64,000 nt of DNA, taken from CAJINA01 sp964636125 (GTDB lineage: Bacteria > Desulfobacterota > Desulfobacteria > Desulfobacterales > CAJINA01). The DNA lies in NCBI GenBank assembly GCA_964636125.1, contig CAZWPX010000013.1:20319-84318 (forward strand). The letters run 5' to 3'. A program made the position numbers and the translations under genes. This document shows, piece after piece, positions 34,143 to 42,703 of this stretch. The notes below the pieces were generated by a model. That model had not been told where the DNA came from and did not search any database. It saw nothing but the letters and a program-made list of their open reading frames with translations. Position 1 is the first letter of the stretch. Every line of letters begins with the position of its first letter.

Positions 34143-34805
34143 ATGACTGCCAAGAAGATGACCCGGATTTACCTTTATACCCGTTATGAACGGTTCTGGC
34201 ACTGGCTGCAGATGCTGCTGATTCTAGTTTTGCTGATCACCGGCTTCGAGGTGCATGGCACCTTTACGCTGCTGGGATTCGAGACCGCGGTAATAGTGCA
34301 TAACTACACCGGTCTCACCTGGCTGGTTGCTTTTGTGTTTTTCGTTTTCTGGATCATGACCACTGGAGAATGGAAACAATACATACCGACCACCAAAAAG
34401 GTGCTTTCCGTGGTGCGCTATTACGCCTACGGTATCTTTCGGGGAGAATCCCACCCGGTTCCCAAGAAGAAACATGCGAAACACAACCCGCTGCAGCGCC
34501 TGGTGTACCTTTCACTGGCCGCCGCAGGCCTGCCCATCCAGATGGCCTCCGGTTTCCTTTACTGGGGTTACAATTCGTGGGCTGCCTGGGGACTTGGCTG
34601 GTTGAGCCTGGATGTGGTGGTGTTTGTACACATGGCCGGAGCCTTTGGCATCCTGCAGTTCTTGATTATCCATATTTACATGACCACCACGGGACATTCC
34701 ATCTTTGCTCACATTAAAGCCATGATTACGGGCTGGGAAGATGTGGAGGAGGGTGAAGTGGTGGAATCCTGGGAGAAGCACGAACGGAGCGGCGTTTCGG
34801 CCTGA
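34143..34805 (+). CDS. Membrane cytochrome b561-like subunit
   Basis: 220 residues with four to five hydrophobic helices. Histidines suited to bind haem b lie in YERFWHWLQMLLI (helix 1), AVIVHNYTGLTW (helix 2), VVFVHMAGAFGI and FLIIHIYMTTTGHS (C-terminal helices). This is the pattern of prokaryotic cytochrome b561/hydrogenase-type b subunits that link quinone to periplasmic cytochromes. It is translationally close to the octaheme cytochrome (3 bases) and is its likely membrane partner. Confidence 0.9.
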   Translation: MTAKKMTRIYLYTRYERFWHWLQMLLILVLLITGFEVHGTFTLLGFETAVIVHNYTGLTWLVAFVFFVFWIMTTGEWKQYIPTTKKVLSVVRYYAYGIFRGESHPVPKKKHAKHNPLQRLVYLSLAAAGLPIQMASGFLYWGYNSWAAWGLGWLSLDVVVFVHMAGAFGILQFLIIHIYMTTTGHSIFAHIKAMITGWEDVEEGEVVESWEKHERSGVSA

Positions 34806-34861
34806 TCCGACCGGGTATCACTGAACAACCTGAAATTCGACAGCGGCCCTGATGGGCTCAC

Positions 34862-34895
34862 AAAGACCGCTTGCCTGTTTGCAAGCGGTCTTTCT
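34862..34895 (+). terminator. Rho-independent terminator after the cytochrome b gene
   Basis: Perfect 13-bp stem AAAGACCGCTTGC / GCAAGCGGTCTTT with loop CTGTTT, then a T-rich tail. It marks the end of the sulfur/cytochrome region. Confidence 0.85.
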
Positions 34896-34990
34896 ATTAC
34901 CATAAAGGGTATTGGTCTGCAGGCTGATCCGGGTTATAGAAACCCCATCCTTATTACCCGTACGGGGCAAATGCCCACAGGAGGTTTCCA

Positions 34991-36226
34991 GTGGTAGACG
35001 TAAACATCGTGGACCCTGAAATTGCACAACTGATCGACCGGGAAAAACAACGCCTGGAAAACACCCTGAACCTGATAGCGGCCGAGAACCATGCCCCGGC
35101 CCCTGTCCTGCAGGTGCTGGGCTCCGTTCTCAATTCAAAAACCATAGAGGGGTACCCGGGCAAGCGGTTCCACGCTGGCTGTGTCCATGTGGACGCGGTA
35201 GAACGCCTGGCCATTGATAGGGGGCGGGCGCTGTTCGGGGCCGAGCACGTGAATGTACAGCCCCACAGCGGTACATCGGCCAACCTGGCCGTCTATTTTT
35301 CTGTGCTGGATATCGGTGATCGCATTCTGGCCATGAACCTTTCCCACGGCGGGCACCTTTCCCACGGGCATACGGCTTCGATTACCGGTCGTTGTTTTCA
35401 TTTCAAACACTACGGGGTTGATCCGGCCTCAGAATTGATCGACTATGATCAGGTCCGCCAACTCGCGGTTGAATTCAGGCCGAAAATGATTGTCGCTGGG
35501 GCCAGTTCCTATCCCCGTCGCATCGATTACGCCCGGATGGCAGCGATTGCCAGGGAAGTTTCCGCCTATCTGCTGGTGGACATGGCCCATCTGGCAGGCC
35601 TGGTGGCTGCGAGCGTACTTCCCAGTCCGGTTCCGCACAGCGATTTTGTAACCTTTACCTGCTACAAGACCCTGATGGGTCCCAGGGGGGGCGTGATCCT
35701 GTGCCGTGATCGGTTTGCGCAAAAAATTGACAGAACCATTTTTCCCGGCTGTCAGGGGACCAGTGCCGTCAACCTGATAGCCGCCAAGGCCATGATTTTC
35801 AAACTGGCCGGTGAACGAACGTTCGCCCGGACCCAGGACCGGACCGTGCGGAATGCGGTCAGCCTGGCAAAGGACCTCGAAAACCGGGGGTACCGTATTG
35901 TCACCGGCGGGACAGACAATCATCTTGTCCTGGTGGACATGACATCTAAGCAGCAAGCGGGTGGGCCTGCCGAAAAGATTCTTGAATCGGTGGGGATAGT
36001 CGCCAACCGCAATGTGATTCCCGGGGATGAACGCAGACCCGGGGCGGTGAGCGGGGTCCGCTTCGGGACCGCGGCGGTGGCTGCCCGGGGCATGAGCGCA
36101 GCAGAGATGCAGGCGATTGCCGCCCTTATCGACAGGGCCCTGACGCACCCACGGGACCCGGCCGGAAATGCAGCCGTAAAGGCCGAAGTCGCGGTGCTTT
36201 GCAACCGGTTTCCGGTATACGCATGA
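34991..36226 (+). CDS. Serine hydroxymethyltransferase-like PLP enzyme (GlyA paralogue)
   Basis: 411 residues starting at GTG 34991 with AGGAGG upstream. The fold is clearly GlyA: LNLIAAENHAPAPVL, EGYPGKRF, HVNVQPHSGTSANLAVY, LLVDMAHLAGLVAA and the PLP-lysine site. Several catalytic positions differ from ordinary SHMT: the lysine motif reads TFTCYKTLMGPRGG (T-H-K in GlyA), the segment usually KYAEGYPG is SKTIEGYPG, and RYYGGC is RFHAGC. These touch the glycine and folate sites, so the substrate may be another amino acid or aldehyde. It is followed after about 100 bases by a PurF-like gene that also lacks a key residue. Confidence 0.85.
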   Translation: MVDVNIVDPEIAQLIDREKQRLENTLNLIAAENHAPAPVLQVLGSVLNSKTIEGYPGKRFHAGCVHVDAVERLAIDRGRALFGAEHVNVQPHSGTSANLAVYFSVLDIGDRILAMNLSHGGHLSHGHTASITGRCFHFKHYGVDPASELIDYDQVRQLAVEFRPKMIVAGASSYPRRIDYARMAAIAREVSAYLLVDMAHLAGLVAASVLPSPVPHSDFVTFTCYKTLMGPRGGVILCRDRFAQKIDRTIFPGCQGTSAVNLIAAKAMIFKLAGERTFARTQDRTVRNAVSLAKDLENRGYRIVTGGTDNHLVLVDMTSKQQAGGPAEKILESVGIVANRNVIPGDERRPGAVSGVRFGTAAVAARGMSAAEMQAIAALIDRALTHPRDPAGNAAVKAEVAVLCNRFPVYA

Positions 36227-36330
36227 TTCAACACCTGGTTTCCGGTGTCTTTTCGATTGACTATATTCTGTGATGTAAAGTAAGAAAAAGCCTTCAATTA
36301 TATTATGCCTCAGACAATAAAGGAGCGAAC

Positions 36331-37734
36331 ATGGGTGGACTATTTGGCGTGGTATCGGAAAACGATTGTGTGAAGGACATCTTTTACGGGACGGATTACC
36401 ACTCTCATCTCGGAACCAAGCGCGGCGGCATGGCCGTGATGAACGCTGAAGGCATCAAGCGCTCCATCCACGACATCCAGAATAACTATTTCCGAACCAA
36501 ATTTGAGTCTGATTTGCCCAAGTTCGGTGGGACCACCGGCATCGGTGTTATCAGTGACTTTGATTCCCAGCCGCTTATTATCAGCTCGCACCTGGGGACG
36601 TTTGGTATCGTGACGGTGGGCAAAGTGAATAATATTGAGGCCCTGACCCGCAGTGCGTTTGGCGGCAAGAGGCAGTTTTCCGAAATCCTCACAGGGAACG
36701 ACAACCCTACCGAAGTGGTGGCTGGATTAATTTGCGAAGAAGACTCTTTTGAGGCCGGCATCCAGAATGCCCATGCCAGGGTTGAAGGGTCCTGTTCAAT
36801 GCTGATCCTGACCGAAAAGGGCCTGTATGCCGCCCGCGACAAGCTGGGTCGGACGCCCATTGTCATCGGCCGCAAAGAAGGCGCCTTCGCAGCAGCCTCG
36901 GAGAGTTGCGCTTTCCCCAATCTTGGTTACGAGGTGGAAAAATTCTTGGGTCCCGGCGAAGTAGTTTTCATGACGGCCGAAGGGATTGAACAACGGATTC
37001 CACCGGGTGATAAAATGCAGGTCTGCGCATTTCTATGGGTTTATTACGGCTACCCGGCTTCTGAATACGAGAATATCAATGTGGAGTGGGTCCGTAATAA
37101 ATGCGGCGCAGCCCTGGCCCGCAGAGACGATGAAGCAATTGACTTTGTAGCCGGTATTCCGGATTCGGGTATCGGACACGCCATCGGTTATGCCAGTGAG
37201 AAAAAAATACCCTACCTGCGGCCATTTGTGAAATACACCCCCACCTGGCCGCGCAGTTTTATGCCCCAGAACCAGGAACTGCGCGACCTGGTAGCCAAAA
37301 TGAAGTTGATCCCGGTCAAACGCCTGATTGCCGATAAACGCATCCTTTTTTGTGAAGATTCTATTGTTCGCGGTACCCAGTTAAAGGACAATATCCAGAT
37401 TCTATATGAATACGGCGCCCGGGAGGCGCATATGCGTCCGGCATGCCCGTGCCTGATCCACCCGTGTGAGTTCCTGAATTTCTCAACATCCAGATCCACC
37501 CTGGATCTTGCCGGCCGCCAGATGATCAAGACAATTGAAGGGGCTGAAGATAAGAACCTGGAAGATTATGCCCGGGCGGGTTCGGACAAGAACCTGGAGA
37601 TGATTGACCTCATTCGCGAGCGGCTGAAACTTACCAGCCTGAAGTACCAGGCCCTGGAAGACCTCGTGGATGCCATCGGGATACCGAAGGAGCGGTTGTG
37701 TACGCATTGCTGGGACGGCACCAGCTACTTCTAG
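36331..37734 (+). CDS. Amidophosphoribosyltransferase-like protein lacking the catalytic N-terminal cysteine
   Basis: 467 residues, PurF size. The glutaminase half starts MGGLFGVVSENDCV: the second residue, which in PurF is the nucleophilic cysteine (MCGIFG), is glycine. AAGGAG six bases before the ATG fixes the start. The phosphoribosyltransferase half is intact, with the PRPP loop ILFCEDSIVRGTQL, and the C-terminal cysteines (CPCLIHPC, CTHCWDG) resemble the 4Fe-4S ligands of Bacillus-type PurF. It could use free ammonia or another amine donor. It is not accompanied by purine genes. The TAG stop coincides with the edge of a repeat element. Confidence 0.88.
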   Translation: MGGLFGVVSENDCVKDIFYGTDYHSHLGTKRGGMAVMNAEGIKRSIHDIQNNYFRTKFESDLPKFGGTTGIGVISDFDSQPLIISSHLGTFGIVTVGKVNNIEALTRSAFGGKRQFSEILTGNDNPTEVVAGLICEEDSFEAGIQNAHARVEGSCSMLILTEKGLYAARDKLGRTPIVIGRKEGAFAAASESCAFPNLGYEVEKFLGPGEVVFMTAEGIEQRIPPGDKMQVCAFLWVYYGYPASEYENINVEWVRNKCGAALARRDDEAIDFVAGIPDSGIGHAIGYASEKKIPYLRPFVKYTPTWPRSFMPQNQELRDLVAKMKLIPVKRLIADKRILFCEDSIVRGTQLKDNIQILYEYGAREAHMRPACPCLIHPCEFLNFSTSRSTLDLAGRQMIKTIEGAEDKNLEDYARAGSDKNLEMIDLIRERLKLTSLKYQALEDLVDAIGIPKERLCTHCWDGTSYF

Positions 37735-37930
37735 TATCGACCCACAAGGGGCATCTTTTGGCCCAGGGCTGCGTTTTCGCTTTATTGCAATCCTCAACGT
37801 AGAGTGACTACACATGCGGTTTTCTGCCCGCCCGGCACCTGGTGCCAGGGAACTCGCTGCACTCGCACCCTGACCTACAATAAGATGAGAGTGTTCCCCG
37901 TAGGTCAGGGTTTCCCGCACCTGTTTGGAA
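37732..37930. repeat. MITE/REP-like element, copy 2, with large hairpin
   Basis: TAGTATC followed by ACCCACAAGGGGCATCTTTT matches the left end of the element at 30949-30980, again beginning at a stop codon. Further on, ACCCTGACCTAC (37867-37878) pairs with GTAGGTCAGGGT (37900-37911), extended by GGTGC-CAGGGAA and TTCCC-GCACC. No ORF with coding character. The rest of 37931-38155 shows nothing recognisable. Confidence 0.5.
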
Positions 37931-38155
37931 GATTTCATGCCCGGTTATCGGGGTTTTCAATAGAATTGTTATCGCCGGATTATCCTGTAAGCGGGATTTT
38001 CCTTACGCCAGTTGTTCCAGGCTGCAACGTCCCGGCTGATGATATCATATTGTTTTTTTTGGACCATTTTAAAAGCCTTTTACTGAAAATATTTAAAAGA
38101 TAGAGTAACTCTGGTCAGCGTGCAACCGGATTAAGGTTGATTTCAACATTAAGAG

Positions 38156-38211
38156 TTGACAGAAGCGGCAGGCTAACAGTATAAGTTCGAAACTTGTCGA
38201 ATTGTAAAATA
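38156..38211 (+). promoter_or_regulatory. Promoter with ArsR-type operator
   Basis: TTGACA (38156-38161), 18 bases, TATAAG (38180-38185), then TTCGAAACTTGTCGAATTG from 38186. The element differs at only two of 26 positions from the one in front of the arsR-type gene at 23490, 15 kb away, and has the same position relative to the promoter. Confidence 0.7.
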
Positions 38212-38238
38212 CAAAAACTTTCAAAGTTTGGGGGCCGG

Positions 38239-39105
38239 ATGAATACACAACTTGTCGTTTCCGAGATTATCAGCCGACGTTATTCGTGTCGGACCTACCG
38301 GGAAGAGAATCTCGGGGCTGAAACTCAGGAGACTCTGGCGCCGATGTTGGCCGGGGAGCACCGGGGGCCGCTGGGCACTGCGGCCAGGTTTAAGCTCATA
38401 GCCGCCACCGCCGGCCATCGTGACGCTCTAAAAGATCTGGGAACCTACGGGTTTATCAGGGGGGCCCGGGGATACATCGTCGGAGCAGTCAAAGACTCCG
38501 GTTACGGCCTGGAAGATTACGGCTACCTGATGGAAGAGCACATCCTGTCGGCCACCCGCCTGGGGCTGGGCACCTGCTGGTTGGGCGGCAGTTTCACCAA
38601 AAGCACCTTTGCCAGCGCCGTATCTGCTGGCGAACAGGAAGTGGTGCCGGCCGTGACCGCCCTGGGTTACCCGGCCGCGCGCCGAAGACTTTTCGATGCG
38701 GCCGTGCGCTGGGGGGCCGGATCGGATAACCGCAAACCGTCTACGGACCTGTTTTTCCAGGGAGATTTCCAGACCTCTCTGCATGCGGACCCTGCCAGTG
38801 ACAGGCCGCTGGAAATGGTGCGCCTGGCGCCTTCGGCATCCAACCGGCAACCCTGGCGGATTGTGGCGGATGAGAACCGGAAGACGTTTCATTTTTATCT
38901 GCAGCGGACCAAAAGGTATTATCAGCGCAACCGGGTTCTTTTCAACATGGCGGACCTGCAGCGGGTCGATATGGGCATTGCCATGTGCCATTTTGAGCTG
39001 ACCTGTCGGGAAATGGGCCTCGCAGGTCGCTGGCGGATACAGGACCCGTGTATCACCAGGTTGCCGGACCGCACCGAATACCTGGTAACCTGGGCGGGGA
39101 ATTAA
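38239..39105 (+). CDS. Nitroreductase family protein
   Basis: 288 residues from ATG 38239; the upstream extension of the frame would run into the operator. An FMN-dependent nitroreductase fold is indicated by SRRYSCRTYREENL at the start, GTCWLGGSF, and APSASNRQPWRIV (the S-N-x-Q-P-W FMN contact). The fold appears twice in shortened form, as in TM1586-type nitroreductases. Substrate unknown. It is the first gene behind the ArsR-type promoter and is followed after 39 bases by an exported flavodoxin-ferredoxin. Confidence 0.85.
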   Translation: MNTQLVVSEIISRRYSCRTYREENLGAETQETLAPMLAGEHRGPLGTAARFKLIAATAGHRDALKDLGTYGFIRGARGYIVGAVKDSGYGLEDYGYLMEEHILSATRLGLGTCWLGGSFTKSTFASAVSAGEQEVVPAVTALGYPAARRRLFDAAVRWGAGSDNRKPSTDLFFQGDFQTSLHADPASDRPLEMVRLAPSASNRQPWRIVADENRKTFHFYLQRTKRYYQRNRVLFNMADLQRVDMGIAMCHFELTCREMGLAGRWRIQDPCITRLPDRTEYLVTWAGN

Positions 39106-39144
39106 CATTTCGAGAAAATGCAGCACAATAAAGGAGCAGGTGAG

Positions 39145-40107
39145 ATGGCTAATAGGAATTCCCGGAACAGTCAGACCGGGCGGCGCACATTTTTAAAACA
39201 GGGCTCCCTGGCTTTGGCGGCCTTATCGCTGCCGGCGGCAGCGGGCTGTAAAAACAGGGTATACCCGCCGTTGTCTGTTAAGAAACCGGAGACCGCAGTG
39301 GTTGTCTGGTACAGCCAGACCGGCAACACAGCCAGGGCCGGTGGCGTGATTGCCAGGACCCTGGCCGGGCAGGGACTGCAGGTCAAGGCCGCCGAATACC
39401 GCCAGATCGACAGGGCTTCTCTGGCAAAGTACGACCTGGTGATCGCGGGATCTCCGGTCTATTATTATGATGTCCCCGAAAATTTCAAAAAATGGCTCAA
39501 AGAGGTTCCGGAATTCAGCGGTCGGCCCGTGGCGGCCTATGTGACCTTTGGGGGAACCGGCGGCAATCAGCACAACACCGCCAGCACGCTGCTGGAACTG
39601 CTGGCCGAAAAAGGCGGGATACCAGTTGGGCTGCACACGTTTGGAAATATGTCTACTTTCGCCCTGACCTGGTCCTACGGCAATACGGAGCAGGTGTTGC
39701 GGTATAAGGATAGCCCGAACCCGGATACCTATGACGCCATGCGGGCCTATGCCCGTTCCCTTCTGGATATGATCTACAAAGGGCAGGTCTTTGACATCGA
39801 TAAAGAATTCAACATGCGGGAATTAATCAAAAACGACCTGTCCATATGGGGCACCAAGCTATTTATCGAAAAGCATACCATCGATCAGGACAAGTGTGTG
39901 CACTGCGGCACCTGCACGGAAAAGTGCCCGGTCGGGGCTATAGACCTGACCCGTTATCACGTGGATACTCAACGCTGCATTGCCTGCTTAGGTTGTGTGA
40001 ACAACTGCCCGGAACAGGCCATTGACATGGTGTTTATGGGGAAGAAAGTGTATGGCTATCCGGAATTCAAACGGCGTCAGAACATCATCATTCCGGAGCC
40101 ACTATAG
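39145..40107 (+). CDS. Tat-exported flavodoxin-ferredoxin fusion (EFR1-like)
   Basis: 320 residues from ATG 39145 (AAGGAG upstream). A twin-arginine signal TGRRTFLKQGSLALAAL ends in AAAGC, a possible lipoprotein site. Residues ~55-200 are a flavodoxin domain (FMN phosphate loop YSQTGNTARAGG; SPVYYYDVPENF), and the C-terminus has two 4Fe-4S motifs, CVHCGTCTEKCPVG and CIACLGCVNNCPEQ. The fold matches EFR1-type ferredoxin proteins, usually cytoplasmic; Tat export is consistent with folding around FMN and clusters before export. It shares the ArsR-type promoter with the nitroreductase. Confidence 0.88.
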   Translation: MANRNSRNSQTGRRTFLKQGSLALAALSLPAAAGCKNRVYPPLSVKKPETAVVVWYSQTGNTARAGGVIARTLAGQGLQVKAAEYRQIDRASLAKYDLVIAGSPVYYYDVPENFKKWLKEVPEFSGRPVAAYVTFGGTGGNQHNTASTLLELLAEKGGIPVGLHTFGNMSTFALTWSYGNTEQVLRYKDSPNPDTYDAMRAYARSLLDMIYKGQVFDIDKEFNMRELIKNDLSIWGTKLFIEKHTIDQDKCVHCGTCTEKCPVGAIDLTRYHVDTQRCIACLGCVNNCPEQAIDMVFMGKKVYGYPEFKRRQNIIIPEPL

Positions 40108-40196
40108 ATCACTGCTTACCGGTCATCCTTCCTCCTGGCTGAACCGGATGGCGGGCCGATCGACAGGGTTTCCCAACGCCTTCGATCGGTCCGCTT

Positions 40197-42005
40197 CTAA
40201 TCGTTGAAAAACTGCGTTTCCATCTCCCGGGTCACCGGGTTGGATTCTAAAAGCCTGGCGGCCAGGCCTGTGATTTTCGGCAGCTCATAGGCGAAAAAGT
40301 AGCGGCAGGTAAAAAGCTTGCCCTGGTAAAAATTGGTCTCAGCAGTGGTACGCTTGACCTGCAGGGCATTCTGGGTCGCGACCGCCTGGAGCAGCCACTG
40401 CCATCCCAGAGCCACAATGGAAAACAGCTCGAGGAATAAGGTGGCATCGGCCAGGAAGGTTTCCGGCCCTTCTTCACCGGCCACGGCAAACAGGTGAAGC
40501 GTCACTTCCTGCAAAGTTTTCTGGGCACTGTCCAACTGCCCGGCCAGGGGCTCAAGTTCTGAAAAGGCCCGTGCTGTGGTGATGACCTTCTGCAGCTCTT
40601 CCACAAACAGCAAGCCGGCACGGCCGTTCTGGATGACGAGTTTGCGGCCCAGCAGGTCCATGGCCTGGATGCCGGTGGTGCCTTCATGGATGGCGTGGAT
40701 CCGCATGTCCCGGAAATGCTGTTCAACGGGAAAGTCTTTACAATACCCGTAGCCGCCGAAGCACTGGATGGCCTGGCTGGTGGCCAGGATGCCCATCTCG
40801 GAGGGGTAGGCTTTGGCCACCGGCGTCAGGAGGTCCAGCAGCAGGCGATAGTTCTCTTGCTCTTCGCCTGCGGCAAGCACTCCGATCAGGTCTTCATACA
40901 GGGCGCACTGCATCAGCAGGCTGAAAGAGCCCTCGACCACACTGCGCTGGAACAGCAGCATGCGTTTAACGTCCGCATGTTCAATAATAGGGATCTGGGG
41001 TACAGCCGGGTCCTTTTCGGAAAGGCGGCGCCCCTGGGGCCGCTCGCGGGTGTAGGCCAGGGCCGCGTAGTAGGCTGCCGAGGCAATGGCTGCTGCCGCG
41101 GTGCCCACCCCGATCCGTTCTTCATTCATCATCTGGAACATATAGGTGATGCCCCGGTGAGGTTTGCCCACCAGGTATCCCTGGCAGTCACCCTTTTCAC
41201 CGATACTCAGTTCAGTGATGGGGCAGCCGCGGTAGCCGAGCTTGTGGAAAATCTGCGACACCACAATGTCATTTGCCATGAGCGTACCGTCGTCTGCAAA
41301 TCTTTTTTTGGGAACTACAAAAAGCGATACGCCCCGGATGCCGGCCGGAGCGCCTTTGATCTTCGCGAGCATGAGGTGCACTATATTTTCAGCCCCGTTA
41401 TGATCCCCTGCCGAGATGAACACCTTTTGGCCCTTGATAAAGTAGACACCCTCTTGAGCAGGCGTGGCGGTGGTTGTAATATCGGTGAGTGAACTGCCGG
41501 CCTGGGGTTCGGTGAGGGCCATGGTGCCCTGCCACTGGCCGGAGAGCATTTTAGCCACGTAGGCATTGATAAGATCTTGATTCCCGAATGAGGTGATCAG
41601 GCGAGCCGCCCCGGCGTTCAGGGCCGGGAAGGCGGCCGCAGAGTAATTGGCTCCGCAGAAGATCAGCCAGCAGGCATTGGCGGCCAGCAGGGGCAGCTGC
41701 CCCCCGTCGAGTTCTTCGGGAAAGCGTGCCGATATCCAGCCCCCGTCACCAAATTCCTTCAAGATCGCGGCCACCCGGGGGTGGACCTTGACTTCCCCGT
41801 TTTCAAACTGGGGGGCCTCACGGTCCATCTCCTCGAAAACCGGGTAAAGCAGTTTGGTGCCGAGCCTGTGCGCGGCGTCCAGAACCAGGTCGAACATTTT
41901 CCGGTTGTGCTGCTGATAGCAGGGGTAGCGGGTCAATGCCATGAGGTCGAAGACTTCATAGAGCAGGAACTTCAGGTTGCGCGTACTGATGAATTTCTGG
42001 GCCAT
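40197..42005 (-). CDS. Acyl-CoA dehydrogenase family protein
   Basis: 602 residues from ATG 42005, which has GGGAGG; the frame is open further upstream without such a site. It has the long form with N-terminal extension (MAQKFISTRNLKFLLYEVF) and C-terminal domain found in ETF-linked dehydrogenases of anaerobes. Visible motifs are MALTEPQAGSSLTDITT (FAD/substrate), GQKVFISAGDHNG, MMNEERIGVGTAAAAIASAAY, QCFGGYGYCKDFPVEQHFRDMRI and IHEGTTGIQAMDLLGRK. It oxidises an acyl-CoA at the alpha-beta position; chain specificity unknown. It is divergent from the MerR-like gene. Confidence 0.93.
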   Translation of the reverse strand: MAQKFISTRNLKFLLYEVFDLMALTRYPCYQQHNRKMFDLVLDAAHRLGTKLLYPVFEEMDREAPQFENGEVKVHPRVAAILKEFGDGGWISARFPEELDGGQLPLLAANACWLIFCGANYSAAAFPALNAGAARLITSFGNQDLINAYVAKMLSGQWQGTMALTEPQAGSSLTDITTTATPAQEGVYFIKGQKVFISAGDHNGAENIVHLMLAKIKGAPAGIRGVSLFVVPKKRFADDGTLMANDIVVSQIFHKLGYRGCPITELSIGEKGDCQGYLVGKPHRGITYMFQMMNEERIGVGTAAAAIASAAYYAALAYTRERPQGRRLSEKDPAVPQIPIIEHADVKRMLLFQRSVVEGSFSLLMQCALYEDLIGVLAAGEEQENYRLLLDLLTPVAKAYPSEMGILATSQAIQCFGGYGYCKDFPVEQHFRDMRIHAIHEGTTGIQAMDLLGRKLVIQNGRAGLLFVEELQKVITTARAFSELEPLAGQLDSAQKTLQEVTLHLFAVAGEEGPETFLADATLFLELFSIVALGWQWLLQAVATQNALQVKRTTAETNFYQGKLFTCRYFFAYELPKITGLAARLLESNPVTREMETQFFND

Positions 42006-42217
42006 CTTATACCTCCCCGGATTTAGCACCGCAATAGTATAGAGAAGATCGATTTGTGTTTCCCCGGCTGTTTTGGTACTATGACTTAATTGCGAATCGA
42101 CCTGCCCGGTATCCATTTCAAATCGAATTTCACTGTTATGTTCCTCCAAAGCAGGCAACGGGACAAGTACCGCCAGGTGAGCTGGAAGCGGACTTGGACC
42201 TGAAAGGAGTGCGGACT

Positions 42218-42703
42218 ATGGAATCTTTCACCGTGTCAGATGCTATAATCGCCACAGGCGTAACCAAACCGCGCCTGTTGAGCTGGCTCAAAAAGGGCTG
42301 GGTCTGCAGTTCCCTGGACGGCAGCAGTGCGGCAGAGAAAGATATTCGATTCAGTCGTGGAGACCTTTACCACCTGGCTTTTTTGCGCAAAGTTTACGAT
42401 GCGGGGATTGCGCTGCAAACAGCTGTCGAAAAAATCAACATCTACTCCCTGTGCCAGACCCTGGACGCCTACCCCGAGATAGAAGTCGTGGGCATCGCTT
42501 TTTCACGGATCCTTACCGGGGGCGAGGTTCAGACTGAAGGGGGCTGGATCATCTCCCCGGAGTTGGACCGGCAGACCGGTTGGGCGAGTCTGGAGCTTAT
42601 CGAAAAACGGCTGCGCGAAAATGCCGAAGATTTTTACATCCTCAATTTTATCCAGCTTAAAAGTCGGGTGGATGAAATTATTGTCATGCTGCTGTCTAAG
42701 TAA
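42218..42703 (+). CDS. MerR-like regulator
   Basis: 161 residues from ATG 42218 (AAAGGAGT upstream). The N-terminus FTVSDAIIATGVTKPRLLSWLKKGW is a MerR-type helix-turn-helix, followed by IRFSRGDLYHLAFLRKVYDAGI, the second DNA-binding/wing helix of the superfamily. The C-terminal part is short and lacks cysteine-rich metal loops. It is divergent from the acyl-CoA dehydrogenase gene across about 210 bases and may regulate it; no operator was recognised. Confidence 0.7.
   Translation: MESFTVSDAIIATGVTKPRLLSWLKKGWVCSSLDGSSAAEKDIRFSRGDLYHLAFLRKVYDAGIALQTAVEKINIYSLCQTLDAYPEIEVVGIAFSRILTGGEVQTEGGWIISPELDRQTGWASLELIEKRLRENAEDFYILNFIQLKSRVDEIIVMLLSK

Noticed and set aside
37804..38103. 99-codon plus-strand frame
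   Set aside because: Lies over the repeat element and its large hairpin; no ribosome binding site or recognisable sequence.
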